Source of the DNA: Rhodospirillales bacterium
GTDB taxonomy: Bacteria; Pseudomonadota; Alphaproteobacteria; Rhodospirillales; Magnetospirillaceae
Reading direction: 5' to 3'
NCBI GenBank assembly: GCA_014380005.1
Contig: JACMKT010000090.1
Span: 1-35,145 of the forward strand
DNA length: 35,145 nucleotides
The position numbers and the translations under genes were made by a program. Within the stretch, counting starts at the first letter, position 1. Every line of letters begins with the position of its first letter. The notes under the pieces are model-generated. The model was not told the origin of the DNA. It saw nothing but the letters and a program-made list of their open reading frames with translations, and made no database searches. Below are positions 1 through 8,082 of this stretch, in pieces.

Positions 1-332
1 CGGTGGACAAGGCCGTCGCCGATGCCGCCCTGACCCGGCTGGAGGTGGACCAGATGGGCCTGGATGCCATGGATCGCCGCTATCTGTCGTGCATCGCCGA
101 AAATTACGGCGGCGGGCCGGTGGGCGTGGATACCCTGGCTGCCGCCTTGTCGGAACAGCGCGACACCCTGGAAGAGGTCATCGAGCCCTATCTGCTGCAA
201 CAGGGCCTGATCCAGCGCACCCCGCGTGGCCGCATGCTGTCGGCAAATGGGTTCAAGCATATCGGCCTCAATCCCCCGCGCGAGCTGCTGATCCAACTGG
301 ATCTGCTGTCGCAGCCGGAGGATGAGGAATGA
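1..332 (+). CDS. ruvB: Holliday junction branch migration helicase RuvB, C-terminal fragment
   Basis: This is the last ~109 residues of RuvB, cut by the window start. RuvB is the hexameric AAA+ motor that drives Holliday junction migration with RuvA. What remains is the C-terminal winged-helix DNA-binding domain. The family's closing motif is visible as [17 protein letters not shown] around residues 62-78 of the fragment. The true start lies outside the window; the GTG at position 3 is simply an in-frame codon. The stop overlaps the ybgC start (ATGA), so the two are translationally coupled. A ruv block upstream of tol-pal is a common alphaproteobacterial arrangement. Confidence 0.93.
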   Translation, partial: VDKAVADAALTRLEVDQMGLDAMDRRYLSCIAENYGGGPVGVDTLAAALSEQRDTLEEVIEPYLLQQGLIQRTPRGRMLSANGFKHIGLNPPRELLIQLDLLSQPEDEE

Positions 333-742
333 TCCACCGTCACCAAATCCGCGTGTACTGGGAAGACACCGATGCCGGCGGCATCGTTTACCACTCCAAT
401 TACCTGAACTTCGCCGAGCGCGGCCGCACCGAAATGGTGCGCACGCTGGGGCTGAAGCAGTCGGAATTGGCGGATGACGGCTTCGTTTTCGCCGTCCGCC
501 ATATGGATGTGAATTTTCTGAAATCGGCCAAATTGGACGATCTGCTGGAGGTCGAATCCACCTTTACCTCGGTGAAGGGGGCCTCGATGGAGGTTGGTCA
601 GGTCATTCGACGACTTGACGATGACGCGATTTTAGTGCGTCTCGATGTACGATTGGCGTTCATCAGTCGCGACGGCAAGCCGGCACGCATTCCGGCGGAT
701 TTGAAAAACTCATTGCAGGCTTTGGTTAGCGAAAGGCTTTAG
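329..742 (+). CDS. ybgC: Tol-Pal-associated acyl-CoA thioesterase YbgC
   Basis: This 137-residue protein is a single hot-dog-fold thioesterase, the usual length for YbgC. The signature [16 protein letters not shown] starts at residue 13. Asp15 and His22 have the same seven-residue spacing as the catalytic Asp/His pair of E. coli YbgC. The family hydrolyses acyl-CoA and is the standard first gene of tol-pal operons, probably linked to phospholipid metabolism at the inner membrane. It overlaps the ruvB stop by four bases and ends 4 bases before tolQ. No promoter is evident between ruvB and ybgC, so it may be read from upstream. Confidence 0.95.
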   Translation: MIHRHQIRVYWEDTDAGGIVYHSNYLNFAERGRTEMVRTLGLKQSELADDGFVFAVRHMDVNFLKSAKLDDLLEVESTFTSVKGASMEVGQVIRRLDDDAILVRLDVRLAFISRDGKPARIPADLKNSLQALVSERL

Positions 743-746
743 TGTC

Positions 747-1471
747 ATGGATCCTGTTCAGACGGTTCAACTGGCCGGCGCGGTGGCCGACCACGACTTG
801 TCCATGTGGGCCTTGTTCCTGCGGGCCGACATCATCGTCAAGTTCGTGATGCTCGCCCTGATCGGCGCGTCGTTCTGGTGCTGGGCAATCATCTTCGACA
901 AGCTGATGCGGCTGCGCACGCTGTGGCAGCGCGCCGAGCAGTTCGAGGAATCGTTCTGGTCCGGCGGCTCGCTGGAAGAGCTGTACGACCGTATCGGTTC
1001 GCGACCGCTCGACCCCATGTCCTCCATCTTCGTCGCCGCCATGCGTGAATGGCGCCGTTCCGCCGCCAAGGGCTTGGCCGACCGCGAGACCACCCGCGTC
1101 AGCCTGCCCCAGCGCATCGACCGCGTCATGCATGTGACCCTGGGCCGCGAGATGGACATCCTGGAACGCAGCCTGGGCGTGCTCGCCTCGGTGGGTTCCA
1201 CGGCGCCGTTCATCGGCCTGTTCGGCACGGTGTGGGGCATCATGAACTCGTTCCAGTCCATCGCCGCCACCAAGAATACCTCGCTGGCCGTGGTGGCGCC
1301 CGGTATCTCGGAAGCCTTGTTCGCCACCGCCCTGGGCCTTGTGGCCGCCATCCCGGCGGTGATCGCCTATAACAAGATTTCCAGCGATTTGGACCGTTAT
1401 TCCAAGCGCCTGGAGAACTTCTCGGGCGAGTTCGGCGCCATTCTGTCGCGCCAGCTGGAGGAGAAGGCCTG

Positions 1472-1472
<1 letters not shown>
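747..1472 (+). CDS. tolQ: Tol-Pal system inner membrane proton channel subunit TolQ
   Basis: This 241-residue MotA/TolQ/ExbB family protein has three predicted membrane segments: one near residues 30-52, and two after about residue 145 around the motif GLFGTVWGIMNSF. TolQ forms a pentameric channel around a TolR dimer, and proton flow through it drives TolA across the periplasm during envelope constriction. Its stop codon shares a base with the tolR start (TGATG), as expected for subunits made in fixed ratio. The start at 747 follows the ybgC stop closely and gives the expected family length. Confidence 0.97.
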
Positions 1473-1939
<467 letters not shown>

Positions 1940-1949
1940 GGGCGATCCC

Positions 1950-2897
1950 ATGGCGGTGAAGCGCAACAGCTACATCTACTCGGGCGTTTTGCACGTGGCC
2001 ATCGCGGCGGTCGCGATTCTTGGCCTGCCCAATCTGTGGAAGCCGCCGGAGGTGGTCGAGACCGCCCTGGTGGTGGACCTTGTCCCCATTGGCCTGAAGA
2101 CCAACCCGCCGCCCAAGCAGGCGGAAGCGCCGCAGCCCGAGCCGGCCAAACCCGAGCCGCCCAAGGCCGAGGAGCCCAAGCCCGAGCCGCCCAAGCCCGA
2201 GCCGGTGAAGGCACCGCCTCCGCCGCCGCCACCACCACCGCCGCCGCCCAAGCCGCCGGAGCCCGAACCCGCGCCGCCGGTGCCCAAGCCTGAGCCCAAG
2301 CCCGAGCCGAAGCCGGAACCCAAACCGGAACCAAAGCCCGAGCCTAAGCCCGACACCCAAAAGATGCTCAACGATCTGAAGCCGCCGCCCAAGCCTAAGA
2401 ACTCGGTGGACGATCTGGATTCGTTGCTGAAATCCGTGGACAAGCAGAAGCCCAAGCCGGCCAACCCGCTCGACGATCTGATGAAGGCCGCCGACAAGGC
2501 CAAGCCGACCCCGGCTTCGACCGAGCAGGGCACTCAGCCCAAGCCGTCCAGCATCAAGGGGTCGGACCAGCACAATCCCAACGAGCCCATCTCCATGACC
2601 GAGATGGACCGTATCCGCAAGCACGTGTCCGACAGGTGGAATATCCCTGCCGGTGCCAAGGACGCGGCCAATCTGCTCATCGAGATACGGGTAAGCGTCC
2701 AGCCGGATGGCACAGTGACGGATGTTCGCATCGTCAATCAGCCGATGATGGCGGATTCCTATTGGATTGCCGCCGCCGAATCGGCGCGCCGCGCCGTCCG
2801 GGTGGCGAGCCCGCTGCCCATACCGCGTGATAAATACGAGCAGTTCAGGGATTTCGTCATGACGTTCAACCCCAAGCAGATGCTGGGGGCTCGCTGA
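1950..2897 (+). CDS. tolA: Tol-Pal system protein TolA
   Basis: TolA spans the periplasm from the TolQR motor to TolB and Pal. This 315-residue protein has an N-terminal membrane anchor at about residues 8-27. A very long Pro/Glu/Lys stretch follows (about residues 52-135, coding 2110-2360, with many KPEP-type units and a run of prolines). An Asp/Lys/Pro linker leads to a C-terminal TonB/TolA-like domain from about residue 215 that begins ISMTEMDRIRKHV and ends with ASPLPIP. The ATG at 1950 is preferred over an in-frame start at 1896, which would lie inside tolR and add basic residues before the anchor. The repetitive DNA could be length-variable between strains. Confidence 0.93.
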   Translation: MAVKRNSYIYSGVLHVAIAAVAILGLPNLWKPPEVVETALVVDLVPIGLKTNPPPKQAEAPQPEPAKPEPPKAEEPKPEPPKPEPVKAPPPPPPPPPPPPKPPEPEPAPPVPKPEPKPEPKPEPKPEPKPEPKPDTQKMLNDLKPPPKPKNSVDDLDSLLKSVDKQKPKPANPLDDLMKAADKAKPTPASTEQGTQPKPSSIKGSDQHNPNEPISMTEMDRIRKHVSDRWNIPAGAKDAANLLIEIRVSVQPDGTVTDVRIVNQPMMADSYWIAAAESARRAVRVASPLPIPRDKYEQFRDFVMTFNPKQMLGAR

Positions 2898-2899
2898 TC

Positions 2900-3271
2900 A
2901 TGTCCTGCCGTTTCTTCGCCATCGCTGCGATTATGGGGCTCATGGGCTTTTCCGCCTGTGCGGCGCAGCCCGTGAGCATGGCGGAGATGGACCGGCTCCG
3001 TGCCCATGTGACCCGCTTTTGGGTTCCACCGGATGGCCTGACGGAGACCATCGACGTGCGGGTGAAATTGGCGCCCGATGGCAAGGTACTGAGTGCGGTG
3101 GTCGATGACGAGGCCACGCGTGCGCAGGATGAACTCTACGGGGCCGCCGCTCGCGCGGCGCGCCAAGCGGTGCGGTCGGCTAGCCCGCTGCCGATCCCGC
3201 CGGAAAAGGCTAGCCAGTTTGAAAAACTGGTTCTTTCATTCGCTCCACGAAACATACAGGGAAGGCGCTGA
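2900..3271 (+). CDS. Stand-alone exported TolA C-terminal-domain paralogue
   Basis: This 123-residue protein has an N-terminal export signal with a short hydrophobic stretch ending GFSACAAQ. The Cys could be a weak lipobox or part of a signal peptidase I site. The rest aligns over its whole length with the C-terminal domain of the preceding Tol[13 protein letters not shown] against SMTEMDRIRKHV, and [13 protein letters not shown] against VRVASPLPIPRDK. The membrane anchor and Pro-rich rod are missing. It starts 2 bases after the tolA stop and precedes tolB, so it is expressed with the Tol system. By inference it is a tandem duplicate of the TolA domain that could bind TolB or Pal in the periplasm; the actual role is unknown. 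Confidence 0.85.
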   Translation: MSCRFFAIAAIMGLMGFSACAAQPVSMAEMDRLRAHVTRFWVPPDGLTETIDVRVKLAPDGKVLSAVVDDEATRAQDELYGAAARAARQAVRSASPLPIPPEKASQFEKLVLSFAPRNIQGRR

Positions 3272-3332
3272 GCATGTACTGCCACGCTTGCCTCGTTCTT
3301 TCGCAATCAAGACCACACCAAGACTTGGGACG

Positions 3333-4676
3333 ATGACCATGCTCACGCGCCTTCGCCTTGCGGCCGCCGCCCTGGCCGTTGCCCTCATGGGAATGTTGGC
3401 GGTATCGCCGGCTTCCGCCGAGGTCCGCATCGACATCACGCGCGGCCATATGAAGCCGCTGCCCATCGCCATTCCCGACATCTTTGGCAACACGCCGCAG
3501 GAAAGTCAGGCGGGCAAGGACATCGCCCGCGTGGTGGCTGCCGATCTGGAGCGCTCGGGCCTGTTCAAGCCCATCGACCAGCGCGCCTTCATCCAGACCA
3601 GTGCTGCCTTGCAGGCCGGACCGCGCTTCCCCGATTGGAAGCAGATCAACGCCGAGGCCCTGGTGCAGGGCAAGGCCGAGATCGGCCCGGACGGCCGCAT
3701 GCGGGTGGAATTCCGGCTGTGGGACGTGTTCAACGAACAGCAGATGACCGGTCAGGCCTATACCGCTACGCCCCAGGGCTGGCGCCGGGTCGCCCATCTG
3801 ATCGCCGATTCCATCTATAAGCGGATCACCGGCGAGGATGGCTATTTCGATACCCAGATCGTCTATATCTCGGAATCCGGTCCCAAGAACGACCGCAAGA
3901 AGCGCCTCGCCATCATGGACCAGGACGGCGAGAACCATCGCTTCCTGACCGCCGGCGAAGAACTGGTGCTGACGCCGCGCTTCTCGCCGACCGCGCGCGA
4001 GATCACCTACATGTCCTATTACAAGGGCACGCCGCGCGTCTATGTGCTGCAGATCGACACCGCCCGGCGCGAGCTGCTGGGTGATTTTCCCGGCATGACC
4101 TTCGCCCCGCGCTTCTCGCCCGACGGTAACAAGGTGGTCATGAGCCTTGCCCAGGATGGCAATACCGAGATCTACGAGATGAATTTGATGACGCGCCAGA
4201 AGCGGCGCCTCACCAACCATATGGCCATCGATACCTCGCCCAGCTTCTCGCCGGATTCCCAGCGCATCGTCTTCAACTCGGATCGTGGCGGCGCCCAGCA
4301 GCTTTATGTGATGGACGCCGACGGCGGAAACGTCAGCCGCATCAGCTTTGGCGATGGCCGCTATGCAACGCCGGTATGGTCGCCGCGCGGTGATCTCATT
4401 GCCTTCACCAAGATGAAGAGCGGCGAATTCTTTATCGGCGTCATGCGTCCCGATGGCTCCGACGAGCGCCTGCTGGCCTCGGGATACCTTGTGGAAGGCC
4501 CCACATGGGCGCCCAATGGCCGCGTTCTGTCATTCTGGAAGGAGACCCAGTCGGACGAGCGGGGAAGGGGCGGTACATCCAAACTCTACACCGTCGACCT
4601 GACTGGCTTTAATGAAAGACAGGTAGTCACTCCGCTTGACGGGTCGGACCCTGCGTGGTCCCCCTTGATTCCTTAA
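3333..4676 (+). CDS. tolB: Tol-Pal system periplasmic beta-propeller protein TolB
   Basis: TolB is the periplasmic protein that links TolA to Pal. This 447-residue reading has a cleavable signal peptide ending SPASA, then the TolB N-terminal domain. A six-bladed WD40-like propeller follows, with repeated blade motifs such as [19 protein letters not shown] and [13 protein letters not shown]. The longer in-frame ORF starting at 3093 would run through the previous gene and is rejected. ATG codons at 3333 and 3339 are both possible: a GGGA lies 2 bases before the first and 8 before the second, so 3339 may be the real one. The 61-base gap after the TolA-like gene shows no terminator. Confidence 0.95.
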   Translation: MTMLTRLRLAAAALAVALMGMLAVSPASAEVRIDITRGHMKPLPIAIPDIFGNTPQESQAGKDIARVVAADLERSGLFKPIDQRAFIQTSAALQAGPRFPDWKQINAEALVQGKAEIGPDGRMRVEFRLWDVFNEQQMTGQAYTATPQGWRRVAHLIADSIYKRITGEDGYFDTQIVYISESGPKNDRKKRLAIMDQDGENHRFLTAGEELVLTPRFSPTAREITYMSYYKGTPRVYVLQIDTARRELLGDFPGMTFAPRFSPDGNKVVMSLAQDGNTEIYEMNLMTRQKRRLTNHMAIDTSPSFSPDSQRIVFNSDRGGAQQLYVMDADGGNVSRISFGDGRYATPVWSPRGDLIAFTKMKSGEFFIGVMRPDGSDERLLASGYLVEGPTWAPNGRVLSFWKETQSDERGRGGTSKLYTVDLTGFNERQVVTPLDGSDPAWSPLIP

Positions 4677-4693
4677 AACTTACTGAGTATAGT
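4665..4693 (+). promoter_or_regulatory. Probable sigma-70-type promoter for pal
   Basis: TTGATT at 4665-4670 and TATAGT at 4688-4693 are separated by exactly 17 bases. The -35 box lies in the last codons of tolB. Transcription would start near 4700 and give pal a leader of about 145 bases. Pal is normally far more abundant than the other Tol proteins, so a dedicated promoter makes biological sense. The call rests on sequence match only. Confidence 0.55.
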
Positions 4694-4717
4694 CCGCGCC
4701 GATTAGGATTTTTCCGA

Positions 4718-4747
4718 TGACAACGGGTCCTGCCGCGTGCGTTGTCA
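4718..4747 (+). other. Hairpin in the pal leader
   Basis: TGACAACG at 4718-4725 pairs perfectly with CGTTGTCA at 4740-4747 across a 14-base loop. It lies just downstream of the predicted pal transcription start. No T-tract follows, so it is not a terminator. It may stabilise or regulate the abundant pal mRNA; this is inference. Confidence 0.4.
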
Positions 4748-4843
4748 GAGGAAGCTCGCGTCGTCTCCGCATGGGGGCGGCGCGGCGTCCCTAAAGGTTC
4801 AAACTGCATCCCATACGGCGTTCCATTGAGGGGGTCCTCAAAT

Positions 4844-5338
4844 ATGAAACTGCGTTTCCTGAGCATTGTTGCCGCTGCCGCCCTGCTCGCGGCTTGTGAG
4901 TCGGCCCCCGAGGCCACCACCACCAACACCGGTACCGGTGCTGCCGCCCCGGCGGCTTCGAACACCAAGGCCATCGTTCCGGGCTCGGTTGAAGACTTCA
5001 TCGCCAACGTTGGCGATCGCGTGTTCTTCGACTACGACAAGTACTCGGTGCGTGCCGACGCCAAGGCGACTCTGGACAAGCAGGTTGCTTGGCTGAAGAA
5101 GTACCCGACCTACAACATCACCGTTGAAGGTCATGCCGACGAGCGCGGCACCCGTGAGCACAACCTTGCCCTGGGCGAGCGTCGTGCGAACTCCGTCAAG
5201 GAATACCTTGCCGCCAACGGCCTGCCGGCCGCTCGCGTCAAGACCATCTCCTACGGCAAGGAGCGCCCCGTCGCTCTGGGTTCGAACGAGGCCGCTTGGT
5301 CGCAGAACCGCCGTGGCGTGACCGTCCTCAGCAAGTAA
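4844..5338 (+). CDS. pal: Peptidoglycan-associated outer membrane lipoprotein Pal
   Basis: This 164-residue lipoprotein has a lipobox LLAAC (Cys18 becomes the acylated N-terminus) and a short Thr/Ala-rich linker. The OmpA-like peptidoglycan-binding domain carries the motif EGHADERGTREHNLALGERR. Pal ties the outer membrane to peptidoglycan and binds TolB. The start at 4844 has a strong ribosome site (GAGGGGG at 4828-4834). A longer in-frame ORF from 4742 is rejected because it would bury the signal peptide. Codon use favours common codons (for example gcc, ggc, aag), consistent with high expression. It has its own promoter and terminator. Confidence 0.97.
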   Translation: MKLRFLSIVAAAALLAACESAPEATTTNTGTGAAAPAASNTKAIVPGSVEDFIANVGDRVFFDYDKYSVRADAKATLDKQVAWLKKYPTYNITVEGHADERGTREHNLALGERRANSVKEYLAANGLPAARVKTISYGKERPVALGSNEAAWSQNRRGVTVLSK

Positions 5339-5367
5339 TTTGCTGAGCCGTTCGCGGACGTAAGTGG

Positions 5368-5426
5368 GGCGCCCGCCCTTCCGATGGTCATATAGACCGC
5401 CGGAACGGGCGGGCGCCTTATTTTTG
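5368..5426 (+). terminator. Intrinsic terminator after pal
   Basis: GGCGCCCGCCC at 5368-5378 pairs with GGGCGGGCGCC at 5407-5417. The pairing continues inside the stem through TTCCG/CGGAA and GGTC/GACC. The tail is TTATTTTT. It sits 30 bases after the pal stop and probably separates most pal transcripts from cpoB. Confidence 0.88.
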
Positions 5427-5489
5427 CCCGCATGATGGGCTAAGCCCATCTCCATGAATTTCCCGCCCGCAACGCCTCGCGAGGTTCCC

Positions 5490-6494
5490 GTGCGCCGCAT
5501 CGTCCTCATCCCCGCGCTTGCCGTGCTGCTTTCGCTTGGAGCAGGTGCCGCGCATGCTCAATACGACAACCGTGGTGTCTATGACCGCATCGACCGCCTA
5601 GAGCGCGATTTGCAGGTCATGCAGGCCCAGGCCGCCCGCGGCGGCCCCATGGTGGTCACCTCGCCCGCGCTTGGCGGTGGTGCTGGACGCGGTCCGGTCT
5701 CGTCTTCCTCGGAGCAGGCGCCCATGCCCGCCGGCCTTGCCGCCCGCCTGGACGACCGCGTCGATCAGCTGGAAGAGATGGTCCGCCATCTGACCGGCAA
5801 GCTTGAAGAAAACCAGTTCAAGACCGCCCAGATCGCCAAGCAGCTTGAACGCATGCAGGCCGACATGGAACTGCGCTTCAAGGATCTGCAGGCTGCGCAA
5901 GCCCCCGCCGCTACCATGCCGGGCGCCACTGCCACTGCGCCCGCCGCCGGCGACAAGATCAATCTGACCCCGCCCAAGGGCACCAACGGCGCCGATGCCG
6001 CCGGTCCGGCTCCCGGTCCGCAGACCTTGGGCACCATGCCTGAAAAGGACATGAAGAAGCTGCTGGCCCCGCAGACCGCCGCTGCCCCTGCGGCCCCGGC
6101 CAAGGCGCTGGACCCGCAGGCGGTGTATGAAGGCGCCTACGCGGCGGCCCAGTCGGGCGATTATGCCAATGCCGAGCGCGGCTTCACCGATTTTCTGGCC
6201 AAGAACCCCACCCACCAGCTGGCCGGCAACGCCCAGTACTGGCTGGGCGACATCGCCTATTCCAAAAAGGATTTCGGCACCGCCGCCGGCACCTTCCTGG
6301 ACGCCTACAAGAAGTTTCCCAAGCACACCAAGGCGCCGGACATGATCTACAAGGCCGGTTCCTCCTTCGGCCAATTGGGCAAGAAGAAGGAAGCCTGCAC
6401 CGCCTTCACCATCTTGTTCAACGACCACCCGCAGATGCCCGACCGGGTCAAGCGCGCGGCGGTGGCCGAAAAACAGAAATACGATTGCAAGTGA
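5490..6494 (+). CDS. cpoB: Tol-Pal coordinating periplasmic protein CpoB (YbgF)
   Basis: CpoB coordinates Tol-Pal constriction with septal peptidoglycan synthesis in the periplasm. This protein of about 334 residues has a signal peptide ending GAAHA, then an N-terminal coiled coil (heptad-like stretch from YDRIDRLERDLQ, then LDDRVDQLEEMV). An Ala/Pro-rich linker leads to C-terminal TPR repeats from about residue 210 (YEGAYAAAQSGDYANAERGF and following). The GTG at 5490 is chosen because GAGG lies 5 bases upstream and it places the signal peptide at the very N-terminus. The ATG at 5454 adds 12 residues and has no clear ribosome site. It is the last gene of the tol-pal cluster. Confidence 0.92.
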   Translation: MRRIVLIPALAVLLSLGAGAAHAQYDNRGVYDRIDRLERDLQVMQAQAARGGPMVVTSPALGGGAGRGPVSSSSEQAPMPAGLAARLDDRVDQLEEMVRHLTGKLEENQFKTAQIAKQLERMQADMELRFKDLQAAQAPAATMPGATATAPAAGDKINLTPPKGTNGADAAGPAPGPQTLGTMPEKDMKKLLAPQTAAAPAAPAKALDPQAVYEGAYAAAQSGDYANAERGFTDFLAKNPTHQLAGNAQYWLGDIAYSKKDFGTAAGTFLDAYKKFPKHTKAPDMIYKAGSSFGQLGKKKEACTAFTILFNDHPQMPDRVKRAAVAEKQKYDCK

Positions 6495-6500
6495 TGACAG

Positions 6501-6527
6501 AGCCCCTCTTCGGAGGGGCTTTTGTTT
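6501..6527 (+). terminator. Intrinsic terminator after cpoB
   Basis: AGCCCCTC (6501-6508), tetraloop TTCG, GAGGGGCT (6513-6520), then TTTGTTT. The 8-bp stem is perfect and lies 6 bases after the cpoB stop. It closes the tol-pal cluster. Confidence 0.93.
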
Positions 6528-6553
6528 ATGGCCGGCATCCCGTGAGATTTTTT

Positions 6554-6650
6554 ACACGAATGAACACGAATGAACACGAATAGGAGGGGCGATACGGTGG
6601 TGCGCCCGGAATTCGTTCTTATTCGTGTTTATTCGTGTTCATTCGTGTTC
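6554..6650. repeat. Inverted array of 10-base units (ACACGAATGA type)
   Basis: The left arm has three head-to-tail units (ACACGAATGA twice, then ACACGAATAG) at 6554-6583. The right arm has four units in the opposite sense, of the form TTCGTGTTCA, at 6612-6650. About 28 unique bases lie between the arms. The transcript could fold into a long hairpin. A close relative lies at 17240-17330 and an analogous element at 11295-11376. The element ends about 23 bases before tilS, which has no obvious ribosome site. Confidence 0.85.
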
Positions 6651-6673
6651 CCGTTATCCAACGGTCGCTGCCC

Positions 6674-7987
6674 ATGACACCCATCACCGCCGCCGAATTC
6701 GCCGCCCTTATGTCCCCGCTGGGGCCGTTCGAGGCGCGCCTGCGCGTCGCCGTGGCGGTGTCCGGCGGCGCCGATAGTTTGGCTCTGGCCCTGCTGGCCG
6801 ACCAATGGGCCAAGGCATTGGGTGGCGAAGTGATCGCCCTCACCGTGGACCACCGTCTGCGCGCCAATTCCGCCACGGAAGCGGCGCGGGTCGGGCAGTG
6901 GCTGGCCGCGCGTCATATTCCCCACCGCATCCTGTCCTGGGACGGCCCCAAGCCCGCCGCCGACCTTCAGGCCCAAGCCCGCGCCGCCCGCTACCGCCTG
7001 CTGGAGGAGTTCTGCCGGGCGGAGGGTGTGCTGCATGTCCTGTTGGGCCATCACCGCGACGATCAGGCGGAAACCCTGTTGATGCGCCTGGGGCGCGGTT
7101 CCGGCGTGGATGGGCTGGCGGCCATGGCGTCCGTGCAGGAGGGCTTTGCCCTGCGCTGGCTGCGTCCGCTTTTACCCCTGCCGCGCGCCCGCTTGGCTGC
7201 CACCCTGATCGCCCTGGGCCAGGATTGGGTCGAGGACCCGTCCAACGCCAATGACGCCTTCGCCCGCGCCCGCTTGCGCAAGCTGATACCGGTGCTGGCC
7301 ACCGAAGGCCTGTCGCCCGAGCGCCTCGCCGCCACCGCCAAGACCATGGGCCGGGCGCGGGTGGCGCTGGAGACCATGGTGGCGGAAACCGCCGCCCGTT
7401 GGGTCACGCTCCATCCCGCCGGTTTCGCCGTGGCCGATCCCCAGGCATTCGCCCATCCCCCCGATGATGTGGGCTTGCGTTTGCTCACCCGCCTGTTGAT
7501 GTGCGTGGGCGGGGGCACTTATGCGCCTCGGGCAGAGCGCAGTGAAAAATTGTTTTGGCAGCTGAAACATGGCCTAACCAAAGCGGTTACGTTGGGCGGC
7601 TGCCGTATCGCCCCCTGTTCCGAAGGCCTGCTGTTCAGCCGCGAGCCTGCCCGCATGGCCCCGCCGGTGGCCTTGGTCCCAGGCGCGGAATTGAGCTGGG
7701 ACGGGCGTTTCCGGCTGAAAGTGGCGGAAGATGCACCCATTGGACTGGTTCTCGGTGCCCTGGGCGTCACCGGCTGGAATCGGGTGGCGGGGATGGTCAA
7801 ACCGCGCCGGCTGCCCGTTTTGCCGGCTGCCGTGCGGGCAACATTACCCACCATATACGGCGATGATGCTATTTCCGCCGTTCCCCACCTCGGCTATAAC
7901 CGATCCTTGGATACGGTATGTGCGCTTCGATGGATCGTAGCGGTGCCGTCCAGCCCACTGACGGTGGCGGGCCATTGCCTTGTCTAG
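6674..7987 (+). CDS. tilS: tRNA(Ile)-lysidine synthase TilS
   Basis: TilS modifies the wobble cytidine of tRNA-Ile(CAU) to lysidine using ATP and lysine, so that AUA is read as isoleucine. This 437-residue protein has the N-terminal PP-loop SGGADS near residue 32, the HRRDDQAET-like signature (HHRDDQAETLLMRLGRG) and a diverged C-terminal substrate-binding region. The ATG at 6674 is chosen because the in-frame upstream codons derive from the repeat array. It lies upstream of ftsH, as in many alphaproteobacteria; 95 bases separate them. Confidence 0.94.
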   Translation: MTPITAAEFAALMSPLGPFEARLRVAVAVSGGADSLALALLADQWAKALGGEVIALTVDHRLRANSATEAARVGQWLAARHIPHRILSWDGPKPAADLQAQARAARYRLLEEFCRAEGVLHVLLGHHRDDQAETLLMRLGRGSGVDGLAAMASVQEGFALRWLRPLLPLPRARLAATLIALGQDWVEDPSNANDAFARARLRKLIPVLATEGLSPERLAATAKTMGRARVALETMVAETAARWVTLHPAGFAVADPQAFAHPPDDVGLRLLTRLLMCVGGGTYAPRAERSEKLFWQLKHGLTKAVTLGGCRIAPCSEGLLFSREPARMAPPVALVPGAELSWDGRFRLKVAEDAPIGLVLGALGVTGWNRVAGMVKPRRLPVLPAAVRATLPTIYGDDAISAVPHLGYNRSLDTVCALRWIVAVPSSPLTVAGHCLV

Positions 7988-8082
7988 GGCAAGGACCGCA
8001 TTATCTCTAGGGAAGCGCATTTCGGCGAAGTAGGTTGTCTCCCAACGGGGAGTTGCCGCGCCAAACGAGGAAGGGCCTGACC

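Noticed and set aside
2110-2360. Repetitive KPEP coding DNA as a separate repeat element
   Set aside because: It is the normal low-complexity rod of TolA.
6554-6650. Short regular repeats as a CRISPR array
   Set aside because: Units are 10 bases without spacers and are arranged as inverted arms; no cas genes are present.
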